64,000 nucleotides of DNA, taken from NCBI GenBank assembly GCA_024405635.1, contig JAKSOL010000002.1, forward strand, positions 62,001-126,000, read 5' to 3'. The position numbers and the translations under genes are program-made. This document shows, one piece after another, positions 53,960 through 63,396 of this stretch; the first letter of the stretch is position 1; the number at the start of each line of letters is the position of its first letter. The DNA comes from Salinivirgaceae bacterium (GTDB lineage Bacteria; Bacteroidota; Bacteroidia; Bacteroidales; SZUA-534). The notes beneath the pieces are model-generated. The model saw nothing but the letters and a program-made list of their open reading frames with translations. It was not told the origin of the DNA and made no database searches.

Positions 53960-54955
53960 ATGAAAAAACTATTTGCTTATATATTTCTTTTGTTTGCTTT
54001 GGTATCATGCAACACTTCGCGCTTTGCATATTTTGCAAGCGATGGCTTTATTCAAGGCACTACATATCATATTGTATATGAGTATAATGCTGATTTGAGC
54101 TCCGAAATAAATTACCAGCTTCATAAATTTGACACATCGCTAAGCGCGTATATTCCCCAATCAACAATAAGTAAGGTGAACAATAACCAAATTGTAACAT
54201 CTACTGATACTTTGTTTTTACGTTGCTTATGCCGTTCTCTTGAAATTTCAGAATTGACCAAAGGCGCATTTGATATAACAGTTAGCCCAATTGTAAATGT
54301 GTGGGGATTTGGCTTTAGCAAACGGCAGGCAGTATCGCAACAAATGATTGATAGCCTTAAACAGTTTATTGGCTACAAAAAAATACGCATAAGTGGCGAT
54401 AGCGTGATTAAAGATATACCGCAACTGCAACTTAATGCTAATGCTATTGCGCAAGGATTGTCGTGCGATTACATAGCCGAATTATTCCAACGGAAGGGCA
54501 TTGATAATTATATGGTAGAGATTGGCGGCGAAGTAATAGCACGTGGAGTTAACTCGCGTGGCATGCCATGGCGCATTGGCATCGATAAACCAATTGATGA
54601 TAGCACAGCATCGCACCGAGAGTTGCAAGAAATTGTGGCGCTTAATGGTCGAAGCCTTTGTACTTCAGGTAATTATCGAAAGTTTTATGTTGAAGATGGC
54701 GTAAAATATTCGCACACAATTAATCCCAAGACAGGCTATCCAGCAAAAAATAAACTGTTGAGTGCATCAATAATGGGAACCGATTGTATGTCGGCCGATG
54801 CAATTGCAACATCGTGTATGGTGTTGGGCGAGGAGGCTGCGGTTGAGTTGTGCGATTCGTTGCCTGAAATAGAATACTATTTTATTTATACTGATGATGA
54901 TGGCGAACTACAGACAAAAATGTCGGCCGGGTTTGCTGATGCACTAATCAAATAA
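53960..54955 (+). CDS. apbE: FAD:protein FMN transferase ApbE
   Basis: A 331-residue lipoprotein (lipobox ALVSC, Cys17). ApbE attaches FMN to Thr/Ser of periplasmic flavoproteins such as NqrB, NqrC and RnfG. The sequence shows the FDTSLSAYIPQSTISKVNNN N-terminal motif, LNANAIAQGLSCDYIAELF, VEIGGEVIARGVNSRGMPWRIGID and the C-terminal ADAIATSCMVLGEEAA metal-site segment. It has no operon partner, but NqrF lies at the right edge of the window, which gives it a likely client. Confidence 0.93.
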   Translation: MKKLFAYIFLLFALVSCNTSRFAYFASDGFIQGTTYHIVYEYNADLSSEINYQLHKFDTSLSAYIPQSTISKVNNNQIVTSTDTLFLRCLCRSLEISELTKGAFDITVSPIVNVWGFGFSKRQAVSQQMIDSLKQFIGYKKIRISGDSVIKDIPQLQLNANAIAQGLSCDYIAELFQRKGIDNYMVEIGGEVIARGVNSRGMPWRIGIDKPIDDSTASHRELQEIVALNGRSLCTSGNYRKFYVEDGVKYSHTINPKTGYPAKNKLLSASIMGTDCMSADAIATSCMVLGEEAAVELCDSLPEIEYYFIYTDDDGELQTKMSAGFADALIK

Positions 54956-55018
54956 CGAGAGAGCAAGTTAATTGACTTATGTTGTTGCTTTTTCACATAA
55001 GCCCCAATTAAACAGGTG

Positions 55019-55597
55019 CTATTCTTGCTTTCCTTTTTCTTTTAGGTAGCAACTACGGCAAAGAGGTTCGTAAAGGTCGGTTTCGCCCAAAAGAACAAGT
55101 CGGTCAGTGTTGGTTAACCGGTGCGAGTATTGAGCAAGGTTGCCGCATTTAACGCAAATGGCATGCACTTTGGTAACTTCTTCGGCTACGGCCATTAGTT
55201 TGGGCATTGGGCCAAAAGGCTCGCCTTTGTAATCCATGTCCAAGCCGGCAACAATAACACGAATGCCTCTGTCAGCTAGTTGGTTGCATACTTCGTAAAG
55301 CGACTCGTCAAGAAATTGAGCTTCGTCTATTCCAACTACATCAACATCGGTGGCAAGTAGTAAAATATTGCGCGGACTATCAATCGGAGTAGATCTGATT
55401 GAATTATCGTCGTGCGACACAACATCAACCTCTGAATAGCGCACATCAATTGCAGGTTTGAAAATTTCAACCTTTTGTTTTGCAAATTGGGCACGTTTTA
55501 ATCGGCGGATTAGTTCCTCAGTTTTACCCGAAAACATCGACCCGCAAATTACCTCAATACAACCGCGGCGCTCAAGCCTATTACCTTCTGAAAACAT
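55019..55597 (-). CDS. tdk: Thymidine kinase, type II
   Basis: A 192-residue thymidine kinase of the zinc-containing bacterial type. Walker A is in [19 protein letters not shown], the Mg site in [11 protein letters not shown], and the zinc cysteines in [12 protein letters not shown] and [13 protein letters not shown]. The start [12 protein letters not shown] at 55597 fits the family; an open extension to 55684 would run through the divergent neighbour's promoter and start. It is convergent with apbE; no clean terminator hairpin separates them. Confidence 0.93.
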   Translation of the reverse strand: MFSEGNRLERRGCIEVICGSMFSGKTEELIRRLKRAQFAKQKVEIFKPAIDVRYSEVDVVSHDDNSIRSTPIDSPRNILLLATDVDVVGIDEAQFLDESLYEVCNQLADRGIRVIVAGLDMDYKGEPFGPMPKLMAVAEEVTKVHAICVKCGNLAQYSHRLTNTDRLVLLGETDLYEPLCRSCYLKEKGKQE

Positions 55598-55618
55598 ATA
55601 AACTAAAAAAAGCAAGCG

Positions 55619-55649
55619 TTGTGCGTTTTGCCTACATTGATTACTTTTG
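55619..55649 (+). promoter_or_regulatory. Promoter of the 55673 gene and possibly rsmI
   Basis: TTG at 55619-55621 and TACTTTTG at 55642-55649 are 20 bases apart, near consensus, 23 bases before the start at 55673. Confidence 0.5.
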
Positions 55650-55672
55650 GCAAAATAAACATAAAGCCGACA

Positions 55673-56530
55673 ATGCAAGCGCAAAATCTTATTAAAATAA
55701 TAAAGGCTGAAGCTACCGTGCTAACTGCCTTAATTGATAATCTTCCAGATGACGGACAAATTCAGCAATTTGAAGTGGATATGCTGATTGGTAAAATACA
55801 GTCGTTGAACAACATAGCATCGCATTTGCAAGCTGCCTCAGAGCCGCAACCAGTGCAAGTTAAAACACCTGTTGTTGAACCCGTTAAACAATTGGAACCA
55901 GAAGTAAAAGTTGCTGAACCAAAGCAAGTTGAGCAAAACATTGTTGTAGAACCAGTGGCTGAAAAAGTTGTGGAGGAAGAAAAACCTACTGTTGCTACAA
56001 TAATTGAAGACAATATAGACGAGGTTGAAGTTTCTACTTCCGAATTTGATTTAGTTGATGTTGAGACTGAACAAGTTGTTGAAAAAGAGGAAGCGCCAAC
56101 GTTGCAACCGCAGCCAGTTGAAAAAACGGCAGCAGTAATTGAATCTACAAATGTTGCAAATACTGTCGATTCGGCAGTTAAGACCGAGACAAAACCAACA
56201 TCGACATTGGCAGATGCATATTTGAAAAATGCACGCTCGGTTAACGATGTTTTGGCAGGAATAGAAAAACGCCGCAGTTTAGCTTCTCAGTTTTCGCGTC
56301 GTCCAATAACTAATTTACGTCAAAGTATAGCAATAAACGACCGCATTCGTTTTATAAACCAATTGTTTGGTCGCGACAACATACTGTATCAGCAAACACT
56401 TGATAATATTGAAAAATCGGCCAATATTGACGACGCTCTAAAGATGCTTTTTAGTCAATTTAATTGGAACCAAGAAGAAGAAACTGTTGCCGATTTTCTT
56501 GAATTGGTTTATCTCCGTTTTTCAAAATAA
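55673..56530 (+). CDS. Conserved Bacteroidales protein of unknown function between tdk and rsmI
   Basis: A 285-residue protein in three parts. Residues 1-50 form a helical N-terminus ([17 protein letters not shown]). Residues about 55-180 are a Glu/Val/Pro-rich, probably disordered linker. Residues about 195-285 are a helical C-terminal domain ([59 protein letters not shown]). No signal peptide or membrane helix is seen. I remember the C-terminal pattern from Bacteroides hypothetical proteins, but know no function. rsmI begins six bases after its stop, so they are probably co-transcribed. Confidence 0.8.
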   Translation: MQAQNLIKIIKAEATVLTALIDNLPDDGQIQQFEVDMLIGKIQSLNNIASHLQAASEPQPVQVKTPVVEPVKQLEPEVKVAEPKQVEQNIVVEPVAEKVVEEEKPTVATIIEDNIDEVEVSTSEFDLVDVETEQVVEKEEAPTLQPQPVEKTAAVIESTNVANTVDSAVKTETKPTSTLADAYLKNARSVNDVLAGIEKRRSLASQFSRRPITNLRQSIAINDRIRFINQLFGRDNILYQQTLDNIEKSANIDDALKMLFSQFNWNQEEETVADFLELVYLRFSK

Positions 56531-56536
56531 TCGTAT

Positions 56537-57211
56537 ATGGGAAAACTCTATTTGGTGCCTACACCAATTGGTAACCTTGAGGACATAACGCTAAGAGCCC
56601 TACGGTTGCTTAAAGAGGCCGATTTTATTATGGCCGAAGATACCCGCACAACAAGTTTTTTGCTGTCGCATTACGAAATAAAGAACCATCTAATACCTTT
56701 TCATAAATTTAACGAGCATCAGCACGTTGAAGGCTATGTTCAACGAATAAAAGAGAGCGAAACTGCCGTTTTAGTTAGTGACGCAGGTACTCCAGGTATT
56801 TCAGATCCCGGTTATTTGCTAGTGCGCCATTGCCTTGATAACGATGTAGAGGTAGAATGTTTGCCTGGTGCAACTGCAGTTATTCCTGCTGTGGTAAATA
56901 GTGGTTTTGCAAACGATCGCTTTTGCTTTGAAGGCTTTTTGCCACAAAAGAAAGGTCGTCAAAAAAGACTAGATAACGTAAAAGACGAAACAAGAACAAT
57001 GGTGTTTTATGAATCACCATTTCGTTTGGTAAAGACTCTTGAACAATTTGCTGAGACCTTTGGCGCCGAAAGGCTTGTGTGCGTTAGCCGTGAATTGACA
57101 AAAATGCACGAGGAAAATTTTAGAGGAACAATGACCGACGCCATTGAGCACTTTAAATCAAAAACAGTAAAGGGCGAAATAGTGATTGTGGTTAATGGTG
57201 CCGATGATTGA
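56537..57211 (+). CDS. rsmI: 16S rRNA (cytidine1402-2'-O)-methyltransferase RsmI
   Basis: RsmI (224 residues) methylates the ribose of C1402 in the 16S rRNA decoding centre. The PTPIGNLEDITLRAL opening, AEDTRTTSFLL, VSDAGTPGISDPGYLLV and the YESPFRLVKTL segment are family signatures. The protein ends after the tetrapyrrole-methylase fold, without the C-terminal extension of E. coli RsmI (286 residues), as is usual in Bacteroidetes. It follows the conserved unknown gene after six bases. Confidence 0.94.
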   Translation: MGKLYLVPTPIGNLEDITLRALRLLKEADFIMAEDTRTTSFLLSHYEIKNHLIPFHKFNEHQHVEGYVQRIKESETAVLVSDAGTPGISDPGYLLVRHCLDNDVEVECLPGATAVIPAVVNSGFANDRFCFEGFLPQKKGRQKRLDNVKDETRTMVFYESPFRLVKTLEQFAETFGAERLVCVSRELTKMHEENFRGTMTDAIEHFKSKTVKGEIVIVVNGADD

Positions 57212-57297
57212 TATTAAGTATCAGATATTTGCATTTATTTTTTGAAAAATATCAAAAAAAATAAGATTTTTGCGAATTGTAACAAAAACGTATTCTA

Positions 57298-58032
57298 ATG
57301 AATAAATTCATTTCGATTATCTGCACATTGTGCTTTGCTATGTTGTTGTCGTTCAGTGTATCAGCACAAACAATAAAGGGAAATGGAAAACTAAAAACCG
57401 ATGTTAAGGTTTTATCTGGTTTTAATAAAGTTGTTGCGCAAGGCAACTTTGAATTATACCTTTCTCAAGAAGAAGGTGAATGCGTAAAAATTGAGGCAGA
57501 CGAAAATCTTATTGACCTTTTTCAAACATCGGTAGTAAACGGATCGTTGTTTATTATCCTTTCAGCCGACATTAAAAAAACTTCTAAAATAACAGTAACA
57601 GTTGCTTTTCGCGATTTAGACGAGGTTACATTACTTAACCAAGTGTCGCTAAAAACAAGCAAGGTTTTAAATTTTGACGACCTAATTCTTACATGCGCCG
57701 ATCAGTCGCGTGCAGACATTGAGGTTATGGCTTCAAATTTTGTAACAAACTTTGTAGATGGTAGTTACGCTGCCATTAAAGGTTATTCTGAAAAACTTAC
57801 TGTTAATGCAGGTGACGAGTCGGAAATACTTTTGTTTGATCTTCAAACTGATGAATGTATAGTTAATGCGTCAGGATATTCGGAGGTGTCAGTTAACGCC
57901 AAAAAAACTATTCAACCTCGTGTTAGTGGACATTCAAGTCTCTATTACATGGGCGATGCAAAGGTTAAGAATCGCCAATTTTCAAGCTCTGGTTTTATTG
58001 TGAAACGTAAGGTTGGAGCTTCCAAAAAGTAG
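57298..58032 (+). CDS. Exported DUF2807 (GIN-domain) protein
   Basis: A 244-residue protein with an N-terminal signal peptide (SIICTLCFAMLLSFSVSA, then QTIKGNGKLKTD). The rest is one DUF2807 domain, a right-handed beta-helix-like repeat with the typical LSGFNKVVAQGNFELYLSQ start, and VTLLNQVSLKTSK and INASGYSEVSVNA-like turns. Such putative adhesin-head proteins are common in Bacteroidetes and their role is unknown. There is no lipobox. It is 86 bases after rsmI and closed by a strong terminator. Confidence 0.85.
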   Translation: MNKFISIICTLCFAMLLSFSVSAQTIKGNGKLKTDVKVLSGFNKVVAQGNFELYLSQEEGECVKIEADENLIDLFQTSVVNGSLFIILSADIKKTSKITVTVAFRDLDEVTLLNQVSLKTSKVLNFDDLILTCADQSRADIEVMASNFVTNFVDGSYAAIKGYSEKLTVNAGDESEILLFDLQTDECIVNASGYSEVSVNAKKTIQPRVSGHSSLYYMGDAKVKNRQFSSSGFIVKRKVGASKK

Positions 58033-58054
58033 TTGCAATAGTTTCGATGATATA

Positions 58055-58086
58055 AAAAAGGGCTGTCCTTTTGGACGGCCCTTTTT
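58055..58086. terminator. Bidirectional terminator after the DUF2807 gene
   Basis: The AAAAAGGGC-GTCC stem (58055-58068) pairs with GGAC-GCCCTTTTT (58073-58086), loop TTTT, one mismatch, between convergent genes. Confidence 0.85.
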
Positions 58087-58108
58087 GTTATTGGTTAAGT
58101 ATATTGTG

Positions 58109-59278
58109 CTATTCGCCAAACTGGTCGCGTTTGCTACCTTCGTAGATGCTGAATTTACGGAAAGTACATTCAAGAGGCCCATTGAATAGTTTTATTTTTC
58201 TTTCGGGGTGAAGTCCCATATATTTCATGCACTCGGGATTGCTTCCAATAATCCAAGCAACACTGCCTAAGTAGTCAATTTTTAGTTTGTCGCTCATCTT
58301 GCGGTAAAAAATCTCCATGTCGCCAGGTTGAAGACGTTCTCCGTAAGGAGGATTAGTTACTACAGTAAGAGCCGATTTTGGTCGAGTGTCGAAAAAGTTG
58401 CAAACATGAACATCGACATGCTTTGATAAAAAGGCAGCACGAATGTTGTCTTTTGCAATGCGAACTGCTACTGGCGAAATGTCGCTGCCATAAATTTTGT
58501 ATTTGAATTCGGGAACATCAATATCCTCTTCGGTAATTTGCTCAAAAAGATCAGCGTCAAAGTCGTTCCATTTTTCAAAAGCAAATTGCGAGCGGTATGA
58601 GCCTGGTGCAATTCCGTAAGCCATCATTGCCGCCTCAATTAATATGGTACCCGATCCACACATAGGGTCCATTAGGTCCGATTGGCAATTCCATCCAGAA
58701 AGCATTAACATTCCAGCTGCAAGTACTTCGTTTATTGGCGCTTTGCCTCCGCTTTGTCGGTATCCGCGTTTAAAAAGAGGGTCGCCCGAACTGTTGAGCA
58801 ACACAGTTACGTGCTTTTCCGAAACGTGAACATCAATAGCTAAAGTTGGATTCATGGTGTCAACGTTGGGGCGTTTGTTTGTGCGACGGCGAAATTGGTC
58901 AACAATAGCATCTTTAGTTTTTAATGCTACATATTTTGAGTGGGTAAAAATCTTTGAATATGTTACTGCCGAAACCGATAGTGTGTCGTCAACTTTCATG
59001 TAGTTGGCCCAATTTATGGTTCCAATTCCTTTATAAAGTTCATCTTCGTTTGAAGCGTCAAACTCGGCAATAGGTTTCAAAATGCACAAGGCAGTGCGCA
59101 ATCGGTAGTTGGCACGGTACATCATAGCATTGTCGCCACTAAACGAAACGGCTCGGTTTAGTTTTTTTACATTCTTTGCACCAAGTTCGTTTAGCTCTTT
59201 TGCCAGCACGTCTTCTAATCCGGCAAATGTTTTGGCAATAAGTTGCAGACTATTGCCTGCGTTGTTTTGTTTTTTCAT
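58109..59278 (-). CDS. THUMP-domain RNA methyltransferase (RlmL N-terminal/YpsC type)
   Basis: A 389-residue class I SAM methyltransferase. A ferredoxin-like plus THUMP domain (about residues 10-165, LIAKTFAGLEDVLAKEL) precedes the Rossmann methyltransferase. MDPMCGSGTILIEAAM binds SAM and the TNPPYGERL motif marks N2-guanine or N6-adenine methylation. It matches the family whose E. coli member forms m2G2445 in 23S rRNA (half of RlmKL) and Firmicutes YpsC. The exact target base is inferred. Monocistronic. Confidence 0.9.
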   Translation of the reverse strand: MKKQNNAGNSLQLIAKTFAGLEDVLAKELNELGAKNVKKLNRAVSFSGDNAMMYRANYRLRTALCILKPIAEFDASNEDELYKGIGTINWANYMKVDDTLSVSAVTYSKIFTHSKYVALKTKDAIVDQFRRRTNKRPNVDTMNPTLAIDVHVSEKHVTVLLNSSGDPLFKRGYRQSGGKAPINEVLAAGMLMLSGWNCQSDLMDPMCGSGTILIEAAMMAYGIAPGSYRSQFAFEKWNDFDADLFEQITEEDIDVPEFKYKIYGSDISPVAVRIAKDNIRAAFLSKHVDVHVCNFFDTRPKSALTVVTNPPYGERLQPGDMEIFYRKMSDKLKIDYLGSVAWIIGSNPECMKYMGLHPERKIKLFNGPLECTFRKFSIYEGSKRDQFGE

Positions 59279-59459
59279 TATGAATTAATTTTTCGGGGAC
59301 AAAAATAACTAAAATGCCCAACAATAAAGGCTTTGGCACATTGCTTGTTGGGTGGATTTTAAGGCTATTTGAGTATTTTAGCCAACTCAATCAAAAACGC
59401 GATAAGTTATTTGTTTTTGTTTTTAGATTGTTAGATAACGAAATGTAAATCAATAAGAT

Positions 59460-60509
59460 ATGCAAAACGAAAAGAAAACCATTACTCCTCTTTCAGAGTT
59501 GGGCGAATTTGGCCTGATAAAACGATTGACTAAACCATTTGAGTGCAAAAACTCGTCAACAATTAAAGGAGTGGGCGATGATTGCGCAATTATTACTAGC
59601 GAAGGAAAACAACTTGTGGTAACAACCGATCTTTTGGTTGAAGGAATTCACTTTGATTTGGTTTACACCCCGTTGGCGCATTTGGGATACAAATCGGTAG
59701 CAGTTAACTTGTCTGATGTGTGTGCAATGGGAGCAATCCCAACACAAATAACAGTGTCGATAGCAGCATCGGCTAAATTTTCGGTAGAGTCGTTAGAACA
59801 ACTTTATGATGGCATTCGTCGTGCATGTAGCCGATACGATGTTGATCTTGTTGGCGGCGATACAACTAGTTCAATGACGGGGTTGGTTATTTGTATAACT
59901 GCAATTGGTCAAATTCCTGAAGGCAAGGCATCAATGCGAAGTGGAGCTAAAGTTGGCGATTTGATTTGCGTGTCGGGCGACCTTGGTGGCGCATACGCTG
60001 GTTTTCAAGTCTTGCAGCGCGAAAAAGAAGTGTTTATGGTAAACCCAAATTCGCAACCCGATTTGAAAAAATACGATTATGTGGTTGACCGTCAATTGAA
60101 ACCAGAACCTCGACTTGATGTGGTTCGCAAACTTATGGAATTGGGCATCCAACCACACTCTATGATTGATGTGAGCGATGGCTTGTCGTCAGAAATCTTA
60201 CATATTTGCGACCAATCAAACTGTGGAGCAAAAATATTTGAGAGCAAAATTCCAATTGATGCGCAAACCGAAATGGTGGCCGAGGAACTTAATTTGGATG
60301 CTACTATTTTTGCAATGAACGGAGGCGAGGATTATGAATTACTATTTACTATTGATGCCGCCGACCAATCGAAAATTGCACAGATGTTAGATTATGTTAC
60401 TATTATTGGTTACATAACCGAGGCTAGCGAGGGTTGCAAACTTATGGGCAAGGCTAGCGGCTGCATTGACATAGTAGCTCAAGGTTGGAATGCTTACAAA
60501 GCCGACTAA
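59460..60509 (+). CDS. thiL: Thiamine-monophosphate kinase
   Basis: ThiL (349 residues) phosphorylates TMP to the active cofactor TPP. ELGEFGLIKRL, the Mg site KGVGDDCAII, TTDLLVEGIHFD, VNLSDVCAMGA and MIDVSDGLSSEI are all present. No other thiamine gene is near. No TPP riboswitch fold was recognised in the 180 bases upstream. The gpsA gene downstream seems to have its own -7 element. Confidence 0.94.
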   Translation: MQNEKKTITPLSELGEFGLIKRLTKPFECKNSSTIKGVGDDCAIITSEGKQLVVTTDLLVEGIHFDLVYTPLAHLGYKSVAVNLSDVCAMGAIPTQITVSIAASAKFSVESLEQLYDGIRRACSRYDVDLVGGDTTSSMTGLVICITAIGQIPEGKASMRSGAKVGDLICVSGDLGGAYAGFQVLQREKEVFMVNPNSQPDLKKYDYVVDRQLKPEPRLDVVRKLMELGIQPHSMIDVSDGLSSEILHICDQSNCGAKIFESKIPIDAQTEMVAEELNLDATIFAMNGGEDYELLFTIDAADQSKIAQMLDYVTIIGYITEASEGCKLMGKASGCIDIVAQGWNAYKAD

Positions 60510-60535
60510 TACGCTACACCTCCTACAATAAATTA

Positions 60536-60543
60536 TATCTTTG
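60536..60543 (+). promoter_or_regulatory. -7 element of gpsA-pgi
   Basis: TATCTTTG matches TAnnTTTG exactly, 23 bases before gpsA. The -33 position has no clear TTG. Confidence 0.35.
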
Positions 60544-60566
60544 CCAAAAATCATAAACCGTATATA

Positions 60567-61562
60567 ATGTTCGAATTAGGACGTATAGGCATTATTGGTG
60601 GCGGAAGTTGGGCCACTGCAATTGCCAAAATAGTGGAAGAAACTCCACAACCGCTTAACTGGTATATGCATGACCAAAATACCATAGAGCACATGAAAAA
60701 AATGGGCAATAACCCCATGTATTTGAGTTCTGTGGAATTTGATACTAAAAACCTTAACCTTACAAGCGACGTTAACGAGGTGGTGGCAAATAGTGATACA
60801 ATTTTGTTTGTTATTCCATCGGCTTATCTAAAAAGCGCACTGCAAGATTTAAAAGTGCCATTGGCAAACAAAACAGTAGTGTCGGCCATTAAAGGTATTG
60901 TACCCGACGAAAATCTGCTTGTAGGCGACTACCTGCATAAGTTTCATAAAGTGCCATATAACAACATAGGCATCATTACAGGCCCTTGCCATGCTGAAGA
61001 GATAGCTCTAGAGCGTTTGTCGTATATAACTGTTGCTTTTACTGAGGAAGAAAAAGCCGTTGCAGTTTCAAATATGTTGAAAAACAGATATGTGCGCACC
61101 ATTATCTCCGACGATATTTTGGGAACTGAATATGCTGCAGTATTGAAAAATATTTATGCACTTGCTGCTGGTGTTTGTTTAGGATTGGGCTACGGCGACA
61201 ACTTTATGGCGGTGCTAATTTCAAATGCTATTCGCGAAATGAAGCGCTTTACCGATAATGTTTATCCAATAAACCGCGATATTAAAGATAGTGCATATTT
61301 GGGCGATTTGCTTGTAACAGCATACTCACAATTCAGTCGAAATCGCTATTTCGGTACAATGATTGGTAAAGGTTATTCGGTTCAACACATAAAAGAAGAG
61401 ATGAATATGGTGGCCGAAGGCTATTTCGCATCAAAATGCATCTACGAGATAAATAAAAAACACAACGTTGATATGCCTATCGCTGAGTGCATTTACCATA
61501 TTTTGTACGAGGAAAAATCACCGCGATCAATGATTAAGGCATTGACAGAAAAACTATCGTAA
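60567..61562 (+). CDS. gpsA: Glycerol-3-phosphate dehydrogenase [NAD(P)+]
   Basis: GpsA (331 residues) makes sn-glycerol 3-phosphate from DHAP for phospholipids. The NAD-binding IGIIGGGSWATAIAKIV is at residues 8-24. VSAIKGIVPDENLLVGDYL, ITGPCHAEEIA, and the catalytic Lys in AAVLKNIYALAAGVCLGLGYGDN follow. pgi starts 29 bases downstream on the same strand, so they probably form a two-gene operon, an arrangement known in Bacteroidales. Confidence 0.95.
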   Translation: MFELGRIGIIGGGSWATAIAKIVEETPQPLNWYMHDQNTIEHMKKMGNNPMYLSSVEFDTKNLNLTSDVNEVVANSDTILFVIPSAYLKSALQDLKVPLANKTVVSAIKGIVPDENLLVGDYLHKFHKVPYNNIGIITGPCHAEEIALERLSYITVAFTEEEKAVAVSNMLKNRYVRTIISDDILGTEYAAVLKNIYALAAGVCLGLGYGDNFMAVLISNAIREMKRFTDNVYPINRDIKDSAYLGDLLVTAYSQFSRNRYFGTMIGKGYSVQHIKEEMNMVAEGYFASKCIYEINKKHNVDMPIAECIYHILYEEKSPRSMIKALTEKLS

Positions 61563-61591
61563 CAACTAACAATACTTAAGAATACTGCATT

Positions 61592-63238
61592 ATGCTACCA
61601 AATGTAAATCCAATGCATACCAATGCATGGAAAGAGTTGCAGAAATATTTTGCTGAGTTTAATGGAACTCACATGAAAGACCTTTTTGCTAAAGATGCTG
61701 CCCGTGCTGAAAAATACTCGTTGCAATTGGGCGATATTTTTGTCGATTACTCAAAAAACATTGTTGACGAAAAGGTGATGAGCCTTTTGTTTCAACTTGC
61801 TGAAGAGTGTGGACTGAAGGATGCTATTAAGGCGGAATTTACAGGCGAAAAAATCAATAAAACCGAAAATCGTTCTGTGTTGCACATAGCATTGCGCAAT
61901 CGCGACAGCAAACCAATTATGAGCGATGGCCAAGATGTAATGCCAGGAGTAAACCGTGTGTTAGCTCAAATGAAGGAGTTCTCAAATAAAATTATTTCTG
62001 GCGAGTGGAAAGGCTATACTGGCAAACCAATTACCGATGTTGTTAATGTTGGAATTGGTGGTTCCGATTTGGGTCCACTTATGGTGTGCGAGGCATTGAA
62101 ACCATATAAAACTCGCATAAACAACCACTTTGTGTCAAACATTGACGGCACTCACATGGCCGAAACTTTGAAAAAAGTTAATCCAGAAACCACACTATTC
62201 ATCATTGCTTCAAAAACATTTACCACACTTGAAACAATGACCAACGCAAACACTGCTAAACAATGGTTTCTTGAATCTGCAAAAGATGAAAAAGCGGTTG
62301 CAAAACATTTTGTAGCTCTTTCAACAAACGCCAAAGCTGTTGCCGATTTTGGTATCGATACCAAAAATATGTTTGAGTTTTGGGACTGGGTTGGTGGACG
62401 CTATTCGTTGTGGAGCGCAATAGGCCTTTCAATTTGCTGCTCAATAGGTTTTGATAATTACGAGCAATTGTTGACCGGTGCGTACGAAATGGACAAACAC
62501 TTTGCCGAGTCTGATTTCAACAAAAACATTCCAGTTATTTTGGCATTGATAGGTGTTTGGTACAATAATTTTTATGGAGCCGAAACCGAGGCTATTTTGC
62601 CTTACGACCAATATATGCACCGTTTTTCTGCATATTTCCAACAAGGTAATATGGAGAGCAATGGAAAATGTGTTGACCGCAATGGCAATAAGATTGATTA
62701 CCAAACAGGACCAATTATTTGGGGAGAGCCAGGAACCAACGGTCAGCATGCGTTTTATCAACTAATACACCAAGGTACCAAAATGATTCCTTGCGACTTT
62801 TTGGCACCAGCAATCTCTCAAAATCCAATTGGCGACCACCATGCAAAACTTTTGGCAAACTTTTTTGCTCAACCAGAAGCGTTGATGATGGGAAAAACTG
62901 AGGAGCAAGTAATTGCTGAATTCAAAAAAGAAGGCAAAACCGAAGACCAATACAAAGATCTTGTGGCTTATAAAGTGTTTAAAGGAAATATTCCCACAAA
63001 CTCAATTCTGTTTAAAAAATTGACACCCAAAGTGCTAGGATCGTTGATTGCAATGTATGAGCATAAGATATTTACACAAGGTATCATTTGGAATATTTTC
63101 AGTTTTGATCAATGGGGAGTTCAACTAGGTAAGCAACTTGCTAACGTTATTTTGCCAGAATTACAGAACGATGCAGAAGTAACATCGCACGATAGTTCAA
63201 CAAATGGCTTGATTAACAAGTACAAGGAAATGCGATAG
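61592..63238 (+). CDS. pgi: Glucose-6-phosphate isomerase
   Basis: Pgi (548 residues, the long E. coli-like form) interconverts glucose 6-phosphate and fructose 6-phosphate. [53 protein letters not shown], and the active-site His in [21 protein letters not shown] are all present. The final Lys lies in INKYKEMR. It follows gpsA by 29 bases and is closed by a terminator. Confidence 0.96.
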   Translation: MLPNVNPMHTNAWKELQKYFAEFNGTHMKDLFAKDAARAEKYSLQLGDIFVDYSKNIVDEKVMSLLFQLAEECGLKDAIKAEFTGEKINKTENRSVLHIALRNRDSKPIMSDGQDVMPGVNRVLAQMKEFSNKIISGEWKGYTGKPITDVVNVGIGGSDLGPLMVCEALKPYKTRINNHFVSNIDGTHMAETLKKVNPETTLFIIASKTFTTLETMTNANTAKQWFLESAKDEKAVAKHFVALSTNAKAVADFGIDTKNMFEFWDWVGGRYSLWSAIGLSICCSIGFDNYEQLLTGAYEMDKHFAESDFNKNIPVILALIGVWYNNFYGAETEAILPYDQYMHRFSAYFQQGNMESNGKCVDRNGNKIDYQTGPIIWGEPGTNGQHAFYQLIHQGTKMIPCDFLAPAISQNPIGDHHAKLLANFFAQPEALMMGKTEEQVIAEFKKEGKTEDQYKDLVAYKVFKGNIPTNSILFKKLTPKVLGSLIAMYEHKIFTQGIIWNIFSFDQWGVQLGKQLANVILPELQNDAEVTSHDSSTNGLINKYKEMR

Positions 63239-63259
63239 AGATTATTTACAATCAAAATA

Positions 63260-63292
63260 AGAGCGCGTCAGTATTTACTGATGCGCTTTTTT
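63260..63292 (+). terminator. Terminator of gpsA-pgi
   Basis: AGCGC-TCAGTA pairs with TACTGA-GCGCT with one mismatch, followed by T, after the pgi stop. Confidence 0.75.
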
Positions 63293-63344
63293 ATTGTTCA
63301 GAAGGTTAGTAAAGGTTACTGCATTAATACGCATTAGGCAAATA

Positions 63345-63378
63345 AAAAAGCCCCGACGCAAGAGCATCGAGGCTTTTA
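63345..63378 (-). terminator. Terminator of nqrF
   Basis: AAAAGCC-CGA-GC pairs with GC-TCG-GGCTTTT with mismatches. On the minus strand it ends in a T run behind the nqrF stop. Confidence 0.65.
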
Positions 63379-63396
63379 TTTCGCAAGATATGATGA

